From: Actinomycetes bacterium
Lineage (GTDB): Bacteria; Actinomycetota; Actinomycetes; Streptosporangiales; Streptosporangiaceae
DNA: 64,000 nt
Assembly: GCA_021792855.1 (NCBI GenBank)
Contig: JAJYTW010000001.1
Location: 25,371-89,370 of the forward strand
Direction: 5' to 3'
Shown piece by piece: positions 56,320 to 63,600 of this stretch; the stretch's first letter is position 1; the number at the start of each line of letters is the position of its first letter. The notes under the pieces were generated by a model. That model ran no database searches. It was not told the origin of the DNA and saw nothing but the letters and a program-made list of their open reading frames with translations. A program made the translations under genes and the position numbers.

Positions 56320-56703
56320 GTGACTGATCTCGATCCGGCACATCGCGATTCCCGCAGCGCCATTCGGAACGTCATCCGTAGGCTGGGGCTTGCAGTTGTC
56401 GTGGCCGTTGCCGCATCAGGCTGGACAGCTTATGCAGTGCGGCCACCGTCCGTTCACGTGGTCACCCGCACACGCACCCGGGTCCGCACCGTGACCGTCA
56501 CCAAGACCACTCCGCCGGTCACCCGCTGGCGGACTCGTACACGCACCATCACAGTCGAGAGTCCCGGTCTGGTGACCTGCGCCCAGCAACTCTGGCAGGC
56601 CTGGGCAAACCAGGCGCCCATCGCCGCGAACATGAACAATGTCGAACCCACTTACGCCGCGGCATGCGAGCCGTATAACCAGCAGATCATCCCCGGGGGG
56701 TGA
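56320..56703 (+). CDS. Signal-anchor protein with Thr/Arg repeat stalk
   Basis: A 127-residue protein. One helix (about residues 23-44, LGLAVVVAVAASGWTAYAV) is followed by a repetitive TRTRTRVRTVTVTKTT and WRTRTRTITV stalk and a small C-terminal part with two Cys (VTCAQQLWQAW and AACEPYNQQI). It starts at GTG 56320 behind AAGGG. The spacing and size suggest a surface-exposed domain held away from the membrane. No family recognised. Confidence 0.65.
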   Translation: MTDLDPAHRDSRSAIRNVIRRLGLAVVVAVAASGWTAYAVRPPSVHVVTRTRTRVRTVTVTKTTPPVTRWRTRTRTITVESPGLVTCAQQLWQAWANQAPIAANMNNVEPTYAAACEPYNQQIIPGG

Positions 56704-56815
56704 GACTCGCTATTTGGGCTGGCGGGCAAGGCCGCTGGGGTGAAGTCCTGGGGTCCAGATTCCTCTCCGCGCTGAGCCGAAGGTCCGCGAAGTCCGCACA
56801 GATAGGCGCCTTGAT

Positions 56816-57607
56816 ATGAACGCATCGCCCAACCCCGCGTCTGTCCAGTTCCTCGCCGAGGCCATTCCCGTGCTCAAGGCCGGTCTAGACGTCGTGCCGC
56901 CGGGTGGTCGGAAGCGGCAGGGCAGCAAGGCCGAGCGACTGCACGCCTACCTGCGGTTTCAGGACGCGGCACACGCGGCGCTCATGTGGCCGGGCTGGCT
57001 TACGGTCACCGAGCAGGCCGTCCGCGCGAAGGATGTGACCGCGGCGCAGGTATGGGCGGATCTCGCCCAGAGTCGGGGCGCCGCCGCGGAGTTGCTCGCC
57101 GCGCTCAGCGAAGTTCGGATAGTGGGGAATCCGGAGCCGCGCCGCCTTGCGGAGGAGATCGCGACCCTGCTTGTCGAGCTGATGGACGCGAAGCTTCCCG
57201 GCACGCCTTCCTCTGTCCGGCTGAAGGTCGCCGGGGGCATCTATGCACGGGCTGGCCGACCAGCCGTGGAAGCGGCGCGAGACCGCTTCCCGGCCATATC
57301 AGACACGGTCGACAGCATTCAGGCACATGTGGACCCGGAAGTGCGGCAAGAGGCGCAGCGGCGATTCAGCGACTGCCAGCGCGCGCTCGGCTTGTGGCAC
57401 AAGAAGTTCGTCCTGGCATGCCGCGATGACCTCGGCTACGGCTCGCCGTGGTGGCAGCGCAGCAGTTGCCCGCGCAGGGGCCGATGGCAGTTCTGGCGTA
57501 AGCCGGACCTCTGGCCGGGCGGCTGGCCGCCCCCGGACGCAGCCGACCTGATCGGGGACGCCCGGCAGGAATGGAAGGCACGCGACGCTGCGGCTGAGGA
57601 CGGCTGA
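56816..57607 (+). CDS. Hypothetical helical protein, Trp/Arg-rich C-terminus
   Basis: A 263-residue protein. The body (AYLRFQDAAHAALMWPGWLT, AQSRGAAAELLAALSEVRIV, EIATLLVELMDAKLPG) is mostly helical; the C-terminal 60 residues are rich in Trp, Arg and Pro (SPWWQRSSCPRRGRWQFWRK). No signal peptide or membrane helix. No recognised domain. Normal GC, so it belongs with the element backbone rather than the AT-richer cargo. Confidence 0.6.
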   Translation: MNASPNPASVQFLAEAIPVLKAGLDVVPPGGRKRQGSKAERLHAYLRFQDAAHAALMWPGWLTVTEQAVRAKDVTAAQVWADLAQSRGAAAELLAALSEVRIVGNPEPRRLAEEIATLLVELMDAKLPGTPSSVRLKVAGGIYARAGRPAVEAARDRFPAISDTVDSIQAHVDPEVRQEAQRRFSDCQRALGLWHKKFVLACRDDLGYGSPWWQRSSCPRRGRWQFWRKPDLWPGGWPPPDAADLIGDARQEWKARDAAAEDG

Positions 57608-57613
57608 CATTCT

Positions 57614-57777
57614 CGTATTGACGCTGCTGACCTGCGTCTTTGTCGCGTTCGCGGTAGAATTATGGTGATGGCCGACGCGTGCTGCGGCCTGGTTGTCCAT
57701 ACGGTGCCGTTCCGCGACGCCGATCCGTATTGACGACCGGCAGCATGCACGACGCGTCCATACAGTGCGTATTGACG
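57614..57777. repeat. Direct repeats upstream of the RHH gene
   Basis: CGTATTGACG occurs at 57614, 57726 and 57768. GTCCATAC(G/A)GTGC occurs at 57695 and 57756. All lie in the 180-base gap before a ribbon-helix-helix gene. RHH proteins bind short direct or inverted repeats, so this is a likely operator array, probably for autoregulation. Confidence 0.55.
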
Positions 57778-57789
57778 AGACGGAGGCTT

Positions 57790-58173
57790 GTGGCAGCGAC
57801 CACCCCGGTACAGCTCCGCATCCCTGACGACCTCCTGGCCCGGATCGACGTCGCGGCCGAGGACACCAACCGCACCGCCTGGATCCTGACCGCCGTACGG
57901 TACGCGCTCGAGGACCCCGGCCCGGGCGCCTACCCTGGCGAGCATTTCCCCGCGTCTGGCGCGCTCGTCGCTGGTGAGCCTTCACCGGGCGTGCTCTGCA
58001 TGGGTGCGGGCTGCTGGCAGCGGGACACGTCCCGGTACGGCCTCCGCCGGTTGCCGCTGTGCCCGGCCTGTGCGGCCGCGCTGACCGGCGCCGAGTACCG
58101 GAAGCCTCAGCCGGTGATCCCGCCCGCCTGGCGGGCCAGCCGCGGCAGGCAGACGACGGGAGCCGCGTCGTGA
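57790..58173 (+). CDS. Ribbon-helix-helix (CopG/Arc-like) protein with Cys-rich C-terminus
   Basis: A 127-residue protein. Residues 1-45 are an RHH fold (TPVQLRIPDDLLARIDVAAE, then DTNRTAWILTAVRYALEDP). A linker and GVLCMGAGCWQRDTSRYG with LPLCPACAAALTGAEY give four Cys and a probable zinc site. It starts at GTG 57790 with GGAGG just upstream. RHH proteins are often autoregulatory in mobile elements; the repeats in the preceding gap fit. Confidence 0.72.
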   Translation: MAATTPVQLRIPDDLLARIDVAAEDTNRTAWILTAVRYALEDPGPGAYPGEHFPASGALVAGEPSPGVLCMGAGCWQRDTSRYGLRRLPLCPACAAALTGAEYRKPQPVIPPAWRASRGRQTTGAAS

Positions 58174-58328
58174 CGACACCCGCCTGCCCGGTCTGCGGGA
58201 CATCGGTACCGCGTGCCCTCACCGGCCACGCCCACTGCTCGGCCAGGTGCGAGCGTGCCGCGGCTCTCCGCACCCTGGCCGGCACCCTGAACAGCGCCCC
58301 CAGCGGCGCGGGAAGCGACCCAGCATGA
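58170..58328 (+). CDS. Small CxxC zinc-finger protein
   Basis: A 52-residue protein opening VTTPACPVCGTSVPRAL and then GHAHCSARCERAAALRTLAG, with four Cys in C-x2-C and C-x3-C pairs. It starts at GTG 58170 in a GTGA overlap with the RHH gene. Too short for most gene callers. Its role is unknown, but small zinc proteins beside RHH regulators are common in such islands. Confidence 0.65.
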   Translation: MTTPACPVCGTSVPRALTGHAHCSARCERAAALRTLAGTLNSAPSGAGSDPA

Positions 58329-58795
58329 CGACTGACATCCGGCCCGAGGTGGTCGACGGGATCTGCGACGCCGTCCACCGAGCCGCGTCCGCCCGCCTGG
58401 GCGGCGAGCCGTGGGAGCACCTTGACCGGGAGGGCCGCGAGCGGTGCCGCACCGCGACCCGCGCCGAGCGGGAGCAGGCCCGCGCCATCATGGCCGCCGA
58501 CGTCGCCGACCTGATGACCGCCTTCGACGCCCGGTGGGAAGGCCGCGCCGACGCGATCGACTCCGAAGCGCTCACCCTGGCCGCCATGGCCGGCGTCGGC
58601 GACGGCGAGCCCGGCTTCCCCGACGACATGGCGACCGTGTACGTGCTGACCGCCCGCGACCCCGGACCGCGACGTGCACGTGCCGTCGCCGACGCGATCA
58701 TCCGCCGCTGGCCCGCCGACCGCCGCGCCGAGTACGAGCGCCGCACCGGCCGCAGGCTCCCCGCCGACGTACCCCCGCCCCCGGCAGCCGGCTAG
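58325..58795 (+). CDS. Hypothetical protein, helical and acidic
   Basis: A 156-residue protein (VVDGICDAVHRAASARLGG, then AREQARAIMAADVADLMTAF in approximate form, ending RRLPADVPPPPAAG). No domain is recognised. It is the last gene of the GTGA/ATGA-coupled set RHH, zinc finger, this gene. It ends tail to tail with the terminase-like gene; the CTAG at 58792-58795 supplies both stop codons. Confidence 0.6.
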   Translation: MTTDIRPEVVDGICDAVHRAASARLGGEPWEHLDREGRERCRTATRAEREQARAIMAADVADLMTAFDARWEGRADAIDSEALTLAAMAGVGDGEPGFPDDMATVYVLTARDPGPRRARAVADAIIRRWPADRRAEYERRTGRRLPADVPPPPAAG

Positions 58796-59568
58796 CTGTT
58801 GTCGCCCGGCCCGATCGCCTCCGCAGCCCGGGTGACGTACTGCGCCCCGGTACGCGACATGCGGTCCAGGCCGGCATCGAGCGCCCGGTCCGCGATGCCC
58901 AGATCGCGGGCGATCCTCGCGTACGACATCGGGTCCAGGCCCACCTTCGACCGCAGCCGGGAAGCGTGCGCGTCGGCCATCCTCCAGACATCCACCGGAG
59001 CCTTCGTGCCCGGCATCGGCGGGGCGATCATGTCGTCCACGCTCATCTGGCAGACGTACTCGAACAGAACCTCTGCGACGGCCTCCGCGCGCGCCCAGGC
59101 CCCGGCCGCGCTGGCGAACGCCGCAGTGCGGACATGGTCAGGCATCGCCGGGTCCTCGAGGACTGCGAGCAGGATCGCCTTCGCCCGCGGCGCGATCACC
59201 GACTCGCTATACGCACCATGCTTCAGCGCAGCCTTGTTCTCCGGGCCGAACGGCGGCCAGGAATATCCCCGGGCCGGACCGCCATGACCAGGCCCCTGCG
59301 ACTTCCCCCGCGACCCGGAACTAGGTTCCCCCGCATCGCCCGGATCTTCCCCCACGTCTTCCCCCGCTGGCACACCCCTTAGTGGGGAAACTCCCCGCTG
59401 CTCGTCCCTCGGAACTCTCGGCTTACGCCCTGCCACACGCCTCCCAGACCAACTGTCAGCACCACCGCGAACAGCACCGGAACTGGAAGCCCGCGCGTCC
59501 GTTCGCGTAACTATGAAATTACTCGGAAACGTTGCGCGCACGGCGGTTCCGGCGCACGCCGCGCGCAC
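58792..59568 (-). CDS. Terminase-small-subunit-like protein
   Basis: About 258 residues, start uncertain. The first 95 residues are Arg/Gly/Pro-rich and may be partly non-native. The conserved part begins PPFGPENKAALKHGAYSESV, a pattern (N-x-A-L-K-H-G-x-Y-S) I associate with phage terminase small subunits and related DNA-packaging proteins in actinobacterial islands. It continues with a helical body (AAGAWARAEAVAEVLFEYVC and MSYARIARDLGIADRALDAG). A packaging protein without capsid genes would fit a phage satellite that redirects helper packaging; this is inference. Confidence 0.5.
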   Translation of the reverse strand: MRAACAGTAVRATFPSNFIVTRTDARASSSGAVRGGADSWSGRRVAGRKPRVPRDEQRGVSPLRGVPAGEDVGEDPGDAGEPSSGSRGKSQGPGHGGPARGYSWPPFGPENKAALKHGAYSESVIAPRAKAILLAVLEDPAMPDHVRTAAFASAAGAWARAEAVAEVLFEYVCQMSVDDMIAPPMPGTKAPVDVWRMADAHASRLRSKVGLDPMSYARIARDLGIADRALDAGLDRMSRTGAQYVTRAAEAIGPGDNS

Positions 59569-59574
59569 GAGCCG

Positions 59575-60204
59575 TCAGCCGTCGCCCCGGCCGGTGCCGC
59601 TTGCCTCGTCGCGGATCCTGGCGATGTCCAGATGCCGGTACAGCGTCGACCGGCTGACGCCGATCACTTCGGCGATCCTGGTCGCGCTCATATCCGGGTG
59701 CTCGGTCGCCAGTAGCGTGGCGGTCGCGATCTGGTCCCGGGTGATGCTCGGCCCGCGCTTGGGGAGTGTTCCCCCGTGCCTGATCTTCGCGGCAGCCAGT
59801 CCCTCGCGCGTCCGCTCGGCCGTCATCGCGGCCTCCCATTCAGCCATCGCGGACGCGATGTGAAAGAAGAATTTGCCGGTCGGCGTGGTCGTATCTACCG
59901 AGCCGTCGAGTGCCTGGAGCTGGACGCCGCGCTCGCCGAGCAGGTTGATGATGTCCACGAGGTTGACCAGGGACCGGCCGAGCCGGTCCAGCTTCGTGAC
60001 GACCAGAACGTCGCCGTCGCGGAGCACCGCGAGGCAGCGGTCCCACGCTGGCCGGCTCCGCAGCTTGCCGCTCTGGCCGTCGTCGATGTAGATGTTTCGC
60101 TCGTCCACTCCGGCGGCCACGAGCCGCTGGACTTGGTTGTCAACATGTTGTGCCTTGCGGGACTTGGCCGGAGCCATGCTCACCCGCGCGTATCCAACTA
60201 GCAC
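59575..60204 (-). CDS. Serine recombinase (resolvase/invertase)
   Basis: A 209-residue small serine recombinase. MLVGYARVSMAPAKSRKAQH holds the catalytic Ser in YARVS, DDGQSGKLRSRPAWDRCLAV and VVTKLDRLGRSLVNLVDIIN give the other conserved Arg and Asp, and MSATRIAEVIGVSRSTLYRH is the C-terminal HTH. Such enzymes resolve multimers or invert segments. The element also has a tyrosine integrase, so this enzyme probably has another job. Confidence 0.9.
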   Translation of the reverse strand: MLVGYARVSMAPAKSRKAQHVDNQVQRLVAAGVDERNIYIDDGQSGKLRSRPAWDRCLAVLRDGDVLVVTKLDRLGRSLVNLVDIINLLGERGVQLQALDGSVDTTTPTGKFFFHIASAMAEWEAAMTAERTREGLAAAKIRHGGTLPKRGPSITRDQIATATLLATEHPDMSATRIAEVIGVSRSTLYRHLDIARIRDEASGTGRGDG

Positions 60205-60265
60205 TTCATCTATCCCTTCGGTGATGCCCGGCGCCGGATCCGATGCCCGGCGCCGGGCTGGTGAC

Positions 60266-61936
60266 CTAGCTCAAACTCGCGAACCACGAGTCCAACTCGT
60301 CGGCCGCGTCCTCGTCCTCGTCTGGCATCCCGCCGGTCGTGCATAGCTCGGCGCACGCGGCTCGCACGCGATCGCCCCACTCACGGCTGGCCGCGTCGGC
60401 TGCGACCACCAAGGGCTCCCAGATCTCGGCTTCCCGGTTGCCGATGCCGTCTGGCATGTCGGGGATTTCGTCGCCGAGCCCTACGAGTGCGGTCGCCGCC
60501 CAGCGTGCGAGCTGGGTCGTCAGGACCGTGGCGGCCCGGCGGGCGTCGGCGTCCCAGCGCGGTGCCCGGAAGCCCTCCGGAGCGCGCCGCATCCTGATGC
60601 GGATGCACCGGGTAATGGTCGCGGCCATGCGCCCGCCAGTCGCGGTCTCAACGGCGTCCAGGCCGGCCATCATCAGCGCCCCGAACGTCGGGATGCGGTC
60701 GACCTGGCCGCCGCGAACGCGGGCCCAGCTTGAGCCGCGGACGTAGCCATCATTGACAAGCCCTCTGAGCGCGGCTTTCCGCTCGCCGCGGCCGAACAAG
60801 ACATCGATCTCATCGAGTGCGAGCGTCGCGTGCAGCTTGCCGACCGCGTGAGCGATGGCCGGCTCGGACGGCTCGGCGAAGATCTCCGGCGCCGGGCACA
60901 GCCGGGCCACGAGCCGCATGGCGTAGCTCTTGCCGCTGCCGGGCTCGGCGCTGGAGAACAGCAGCCGGGGTGAGGCCTGCCATACGAGCGTCCCGGTGGC
61001 ATCGCGGGCGTGCGCATGGGCGATCCAGGCGGTAGCCGCAACGAGCGCTGCCTCCGATGGCCAGACGGCATAGTGGGCGAGCAGCCCATAGACATAGGTC
61101 AGGAGCCGGTCGCCGTCCATCGCCGGGGCGCTGCCGGCCCGCGCGACCGTGCCCGGCTGCCGGACGGCCACGGTGCCGGTCAGCACCGGGACGCTGGCCG
61201 CGGCGAGCGCGTCGGCAGCCGGTCGCGCTGCCCGCTCGGCCCGGCGCTCGGCTGCCCGCTGGCGCAGCTCGGCGAGCCGGTCAGCACCGGCCGCGCGCTT
61301 GGCCAGGTCGCCGCAGTCTTCGCAGACGGGCTTGCCGTTTCCTGGTCGCTCCGGGTGCCGGCAGCCGGTCACGACGTCCCGTCCAGGTCTGCGAACAGGT
61401 CCGGCGTCCCGCACGGATCCGGCTTGGCGAACAGGCTGGTCTGTACCGGCTTCGCGGTCGTGTCGAATGCGTCCGGCGTCATCATCAGCCAGTCGGTCTC
61501 GGTCATTGCGGTATGCCTCCTCGGCGGCGCTCACCTGGCGCCGGTAGTCCGTGATCGTGACTCGCGGATTGCTCCGCCAGAACTCCAGAAGTTCCCAGCT
61601 CGCCCAGTGCTCGGCCCGGTCGGCAGGTCCCGACCAGAGCGACCACGGATCGATGCCGCGCGCCCGGCCGGCCGCGTTGACCAGGTAGCCGTTGGTAGCC
61701 GACTCGGCGGCCATGAATTGCGCGTAGGCGGCATCCCGCCATTCCCGCGCGACCGGGTCCTGGCGCCGGCGCTGCCGTGCCCGGTCGGCTGCCCTGCGAC
61801 GCTGCTCGGCCCGCGCTACGTCGCCGAGCACAGTCCCGGCCAGGTCGGCGAGCGCGGCATCGTCCATCACGCGCATCTCGGCCGCCAGGTCCGGGTCGCC
61901 AGCCAGATCGACCGGCTCGGCCAGCAGCGCGGTCAC
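60266..61936 (-). CDS. DUF3631-type P-loop ATPase, apparently joined to an upstream unknown ORF
   Basis: One open frame of 556 codons from a GTG at 61936 (GTGA overlap with the previous gene). The C-terminal half has LLFSSAEPGSGKSYAMRLVA (Walker A), ATLALDEIDVLFGRGERKAA (Walker B) and FGALMMAGLDAVETATGGRM, the DUF3631 pattern found in mobile-element replication proteins. The N-terminal part (VDLAGDPDLAAEMRVMDDAA, then HWASWELLEFWRSNPRVTIT) is a separate, unrecognised helical protein. Between them (61372-61506) codon positions look unlike coding, and a nested gene fits better. So this is either a fusion or two genes joined by loss of a stop; an independent start is GTG 61372. Confidence 0.65.
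   Translation of the reverse strand: MTALLAEPVDLAGDPDLAAEMRVMDDAALADLAGTVLGDVARAEQRRRAADRARQRRRQDPVAREWRDAAYAQFMAAESATNGYLVNAAGRARGIDPWSLWSGPADRAEHWASWELLEFWRSNPRVTITDYRRQVSAAEEAYRNDRDRLADDDAGRIRHDREAGTDQPVRQAGSVRDAGPVRRPGRDVVTGCRHPERPGNGKPVCEDCGDLAKRAAGADRLAELRQRAAERRAERAARPAADALAAASVPVLTGTVAVRQPGTVARAGSAPAMDGDRLLTYVYGLLAHYAVWPSEAALVAATAWIAHAHARDATGTLVWQASPRLLFSSAEPGSGKSYAMRLVARLCPAPEIFAEPSEPAIAHAVGKLHATLALDEIDVLFGRGERKAALRGLVNDGYVRGSSWARVRGGQVDRIPTFGALMMAGLDAVETATGGRMAATITRCIRIRMRRAPEGFRAPRWDADARRAATVLTTQLARWAATALVGLGDEIPDMPDGIGNREAEIWEPLVVAADAASREWGDRVRAACAELCTTGGMPDEDEDAADELDSWFASLS
61369..61506 (-). CDS. Nested 45-residue ORF overlapping the DUF3631 frame
   Basis: ATG 61506 lies nine bases after GAGGAGG; the frame MTETDWLMMTPDAFDTTAKP, VQTSLFAKPDPCGTPDLFAD ends in a TGA that forms GTGA with the GTG of the DUF3631 domain (61372). 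Nearly all third positions in this frame are G or C, while the long frame through the same bases has many A/T third positions. The coding evidence therefore favours this small protein. Confidence 0.55.
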   Translation of the reverse strand: MTETDWLMMTPDAFDTTAKPVQTSLFAKPDPCGTPDLFADLDGTS

Positions 61937-62376
61937 CGGAGCGCCGCCGCGGCGTCGCAGTAGCCGTCGTAGTACCGCTCGCCGAGCGCTTCGCGGAGCG
62001 GCGCGTTCGCGGCGGTGGTCGGCTCGGTCTGGCCGAGCGCCGTCATAAGCCCCGCGGAGTCGTCGTCGGCCAGGTCTAGTGCCCGTCGCCCGGCGTAGGC
62101 ATCCACCGACCCGAGCCGGTATGCCTGGCCGAGCAGGTCGGCGACGGCATCGGCAGGCTCGGCGGCCACGCGCCCGGCCCGGACGCGCTCGCAGTCGCAC
62201 GCCATGCAGAACGGCGCGCCGTCGTAATCGATCGAAGCGCTGCCGTGCCGCGGGCATCCGACGCTCATGGCGTCGATCTCGGCATCGGTCGCGCCGTCCG
62301 CGCGCCACAGTCGGACGCTGCGCTGCCACTCGCTAGCGGACATCGTCCGCACGCCGGGCGTAGAGTCTTGTGCCAT
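61933..62376 (-). CDS. Zinc-ribbon-like small protein of the element
   Basis: A 147-residue protein starting MAQDSTPGVRTMSASEWQRS, with GGAG upstream of the ATG. A CPRHGSASIDYDG and FCMACDCERVRAG segment carries four Cys and a His in a zinc-ribbon-like pattern. The C-terminal part is helical and acidic (AVADLLGQAYRLGSVDAYAG). It heads the minus-strand set with the DUF3631 ORF and is coupled to it by GTGA. No family is recognised. Confidence 0.65.
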   Translation of the reverse strand: MAQDSTPGVRTMSASEWQRSVRLWRADGATDAEIDAMSVGCPRHGSASIDYDGAPFCMACDCERVRAGRVAAEPADAVADLLGQAYRLGSVDAYAGRRALDLADDDSAGLMTALGQTEPTTAANAPLREALGERYYDGYCDAAAALR

Positions 62377-62935
62377 CGGGATCTCCTACGGATCTCGGTC
62401 ACGTCCCGGGACGGTTGCCGCCGTCGCCGGGACCCTTTGTTTCATCTGACGCTAGCACAGATCCTTAGTTGGGTGGGACGAAATCTGACACAATCGCATC
62501 GGAGTTTTCCCAGCGCGCGCACCACCGGCTCGGCGTGCCAGTAGACAGCCGTCAGATGACACGCCCGCTCGGCCAGTTCGCGCGGCTCGGCGTGGCGGAC
62601 AGCTTCCCCGGTGCACCTAGACCGTCTGAGCGTTCGCGTCGCGCATCGGCTCGACCTTCCCGCCGGTCGCATCGGCTCGGCCTTCCCGCTCGGCCAGGTG
62701 ACCGCCCGCCGGTCGCGTAGCCTTCCCGGCCGCGCTGGAGCTGCCCGCGATCGACCGGTGCTCGCCTTCCCCGGTTGGTCGCGTCTGATCGCTCAGACGG
62801 TGTCGCGCGAGTTTTCCCTACGACAACTTCGTTGCCATATTTCACGCCTCTTTTGGCTGGGGTGAGCGTGCCGAGGGTGCCTCGGTGCGTGCCGTTTCCC
62901 GGGATACCGGGTCCGGCGCTCGTATGCTGCCGGCC
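62377..62935. other. 560-base non-coding region with iterated CTTCCC motifs
   Basis: No gene is supported; a frame at 62469-62720 has no domain. From about 62530 to 62820 a loose repeat of CTTCCC plus GGTCGC occurs at least five times; two near copies of GCATCGGCTCG-N-CCTTCCCG lie in tandem (about 62643 and 62669). ACCGTCTGAGCG at 62621-62632 is matched exactly by CGCTCAGACGGT at 62790-62801, an inverted repeat around the array. This looks like a second DNA-level functional site (origin, transfer or recombination). Confidence 0.5.
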
Positions 62936-63487
62936 ATGGCATTTCCGTGGGACGCGCTGATTGCCTCCGGCGCGACACTGGTGGGCACTCTCGGCGGCGT
63001 CGGCCTGAAGGGGCGCCAGGACGCGGGCCGCGAGGAACGGCTGGCGGACCGCGCGGACCGGCGGGCACTGGGCGACCGTCAGCGGGCGGCGTATGTCGGC
63101 CTGGTGGTTGCCGCTCGTGCTTCCCTGCGTAATCTTCGGGCGCTGCGCCTGGCGTACAACGCCGACCTCACGGATACGCCGGAGGCTAAGCGTGCCTTTG
63201 ATGAGTCGCCTCGCCTGAGCGATGCGCTCAACGCGGCGGCAGTGACGGTCCAGATCGTGGCCCCGGAGGCAGCCGATGCGGCCCGGCGCGTCTATGCGGC
63301 CGCTAAGGTTGTGGACGACATGTACCAGGAGCGTTCCATCGCGCTCGTTGGCTGGGAGCGGGCTACCGGGATGAAGGACGGGCAGGGCTATCCCGCGTTC
63401 GACATCGCGAGGGCCGAGTCGCTGTGCGATGCCCTGGATGCCGAGATCAGCGATTTCATCACGGCCGTTCGCCCCGAGGGCAACTAG
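62936..63487 (+). CDS. Hypothetical protein with N-terminal hydrophobic segment
   Basis: A 183-residue protein from ATG 62936. Residues 5-25 (WDALIASGATLVGTLGGVGL) form a weak membrane or glycine-rich segment, followed by a highly charged RQDAGREERLADRADRRALG and a helical body (AAYVGLVVAARASLRNLRAL, AADAARRVYAAAKVVDDMYQ). The layout (short anchor plus long charged helices) recalls small inner-membrane proteins of phages. No family is recognised. Confidence 0.6.
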   Translation: MAFPWDALIASGATLVGTLGGVGLKGRQDAGREERLADRADRRALGDRQRAAYVGLVVAARASLRNLRALRLAYNADLTDTPEAKRAFDESPRLSDALNAAAVTVQIVAPEAADAARRVYAAAKVVDDMYQERSIALVGWERATGMKDGQGYPAFDIARAESLCDALDAEISDFITAVRPEGN

Positions 63488-63600
63488 CCCGGTTTCCGCC
63501 GTTTGCTAATTTTAGTTTCTTTACTCTATTTCGTACCTCTTCGCCTGATGGGCCTTTGGCCGGTCAGCGGGTAAGCGCCGGGGAGTTGCACCCTTGGCGG

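Noticed and set aside
61937-62329. Extension of the DUF3631 frame upstream of 61936
   Set aside because: This part overlaps the zinc-ribbon gene 61933-62376 out of phase; the GTGA overlap supports the start at 61936.
62469-62720. Plus-strand ORF in the repeat-rich region
   Set aside because: Its sequence simply reflects the CTTCCC/GGTCGC repeats and has no domain.
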